From the NCBI GenBank assembly GCA_021818645.1, contig JAKATS010000341.1, positions 1 through 6,928 on the forward strand: a stretch of 6,928 nt of DNA. Reading direction: 5' to 3'. A program made the translations under genes and the position numbers. This DNA comes from Acidobacteriota bacterium. Lineage in GTDB: Bacteria > Acidobacteriota > Terriglobia > Terriglobales > SCQP01. Of the stretch, positions 6,551 through 6,928 are shown one piece after another. Each line of letters opens with the position of its first letter. Positions within the stretch are counted from its first letter, which is position 1. The notes beneath the pieces were generated by a model that was given only the letters and a program-made list of their open reading frames with translations, made no database searches and was not told the DNA's origin.

Positions 6551-6928
6551 TCGGCGAGGCGGAAACCGGCGTCAGGCGGAGTTGATTCAGATCGTTTTCC
6601 AGGGTCTGGCGCAGACATTCGATTTCCGGCTTGCCGGCTATGGCGGGGACCCGATAGGGCCCTTTCCACACTGCAGTGATGGCGCTGCCGGGGTAGGGAA
6701 GCTGAAATTGATCCCAGCTATTGAAGGTCCAGGCGCGAGGCATATGAACGTGAATGATGTAAACCGGCGTCTGGGTTGCGTGCGCCAGATACAGGGCTCC
6801 GGGTTTGGCGATGCCGCGCGGCCCGCGCGGGCCATCCAGGGTGATGGCCATGGAGATTCCGGCCGCGACGGCTGCAGTCATTTCCTGCATGGCGCCGGCG
6901 CCGCCTCGGGTGCTGGAGCCGCGAATGG
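6543..6928 (-). CDS. DUF374-type lysophospholipid acyltransferase family protein (5' partial)
   Basis: The last 128 or so codons of a gene that continues beyond the right edge. The frame stays open past the Met at 6890, and the residues before it read IRGSSTRGGAGA, the conserved RGSS-x-RGG segment of DUF374 proteins, so that Met is internal. ITLDGPRGPRG-x-x-KPG (around 6780-6840) is the second hallmark and probably forms part of the acyl-acceptor or phosphate-binding site. ALYLAHATQTPVYIIHV and a WDQFQLPYP segment follow, also family-like. The HX4D-type catalytic motif expected nearer the N-terminus is outside the window. Members are membrane-associated acyltransferases linked to lipid A or phospholipid synthesis; the exact substrate here is unknown. 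The stop lies 6 bp before the pgl start. Confidence 0.85.
   Translation of the reverse strand, partial: IRGSSTRGGAGAMQEMTAAVAAGISMAITLDGPRGPRGIAKPGALYLAHATQTPVYIIHVHMPRAWTFNSWDQFQLPYPGSAITAVWKGPYRVPAIAGKPEIECLRQTLENDLNQLRLTPVSASPRR

Noticed and set aside
6888..6890. ATG as the start of the acyltransferase gene
   Set aside because: The conserved RGSS-x-RGG segment lies in frame just upstream, so the gene begins beyond the right edge.
1..6928. CRISPR arrays, mobile elements, tRNA or rRNA genes
   Set aside because: No direct-repeat array, transposase-like frame, terminal repeats or cloverleaf-like sequence was seen on either strand.

Overview
The window looks like a piece of chromosome from an acidobacterium (phylum Acidobacteriota, probably Terriglobia or a relative). 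The placement is an inference. It rests mainly on the C-terminus of the large exported protein, which has hydrophobic segments, an LLAGC-GGG lipobox and a TP..AGTY beta tail. From memory this ending is common in that phylum and rare elsewhere. The DNA is moderately GC-rich throughout and codon use looks uniform. I saw no RNA genes, insertion sequences, integrases, CRISPR arrays or tRNA fragments.

Left half (2-3364, + strand): one very long open frame that enters from the left edge and ends at a TAA at 3362. It encodes an exported multidomain protein: an Asp-box (BNR/sortilin-like) beta-propeller region, then two Big_1-like Ig domains, then two further Ig-like domains, then a membrane/lipobox segment set inside the last Ig-like domain. 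Its true start and any signal peptide lie outside the window.

Right half (3392-6928, - strand): four genes in the same direction, converging on the first gene with only 27 bp between the two stop codons. In transcription order they are a 5'-truncated DUF374-type lysophospholipid acyltransferase, 6-phosphogluconolactonase (pgl), a calcineurin-like metallophosphoesterase and inositol-3-phosphate synthase (ino1). The first three are packed tightly (6 bp and about 11 bp gaps) and look like one operon. A 170-bp gap holding a hairpin and a TATAAT box separates them from ino1, which starts at a TTG with a good Shine-Dalgarno sequence and may have its own promoter.

The right-hand genes join glucose-6-phosphate metabolism (Pgl in the oxidative pentose phosphate route; Ino1 turning glucose-6-phosphate into inositol phosphate) with lipid acylation and a phosphoesterase. 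Whether they form one pathway, for example inositol-lipid formation, is speculative. Most of the window is ordinary housekeeping DNA. The most unusual feature is the C-terminal lipobox module of the propeller protein.
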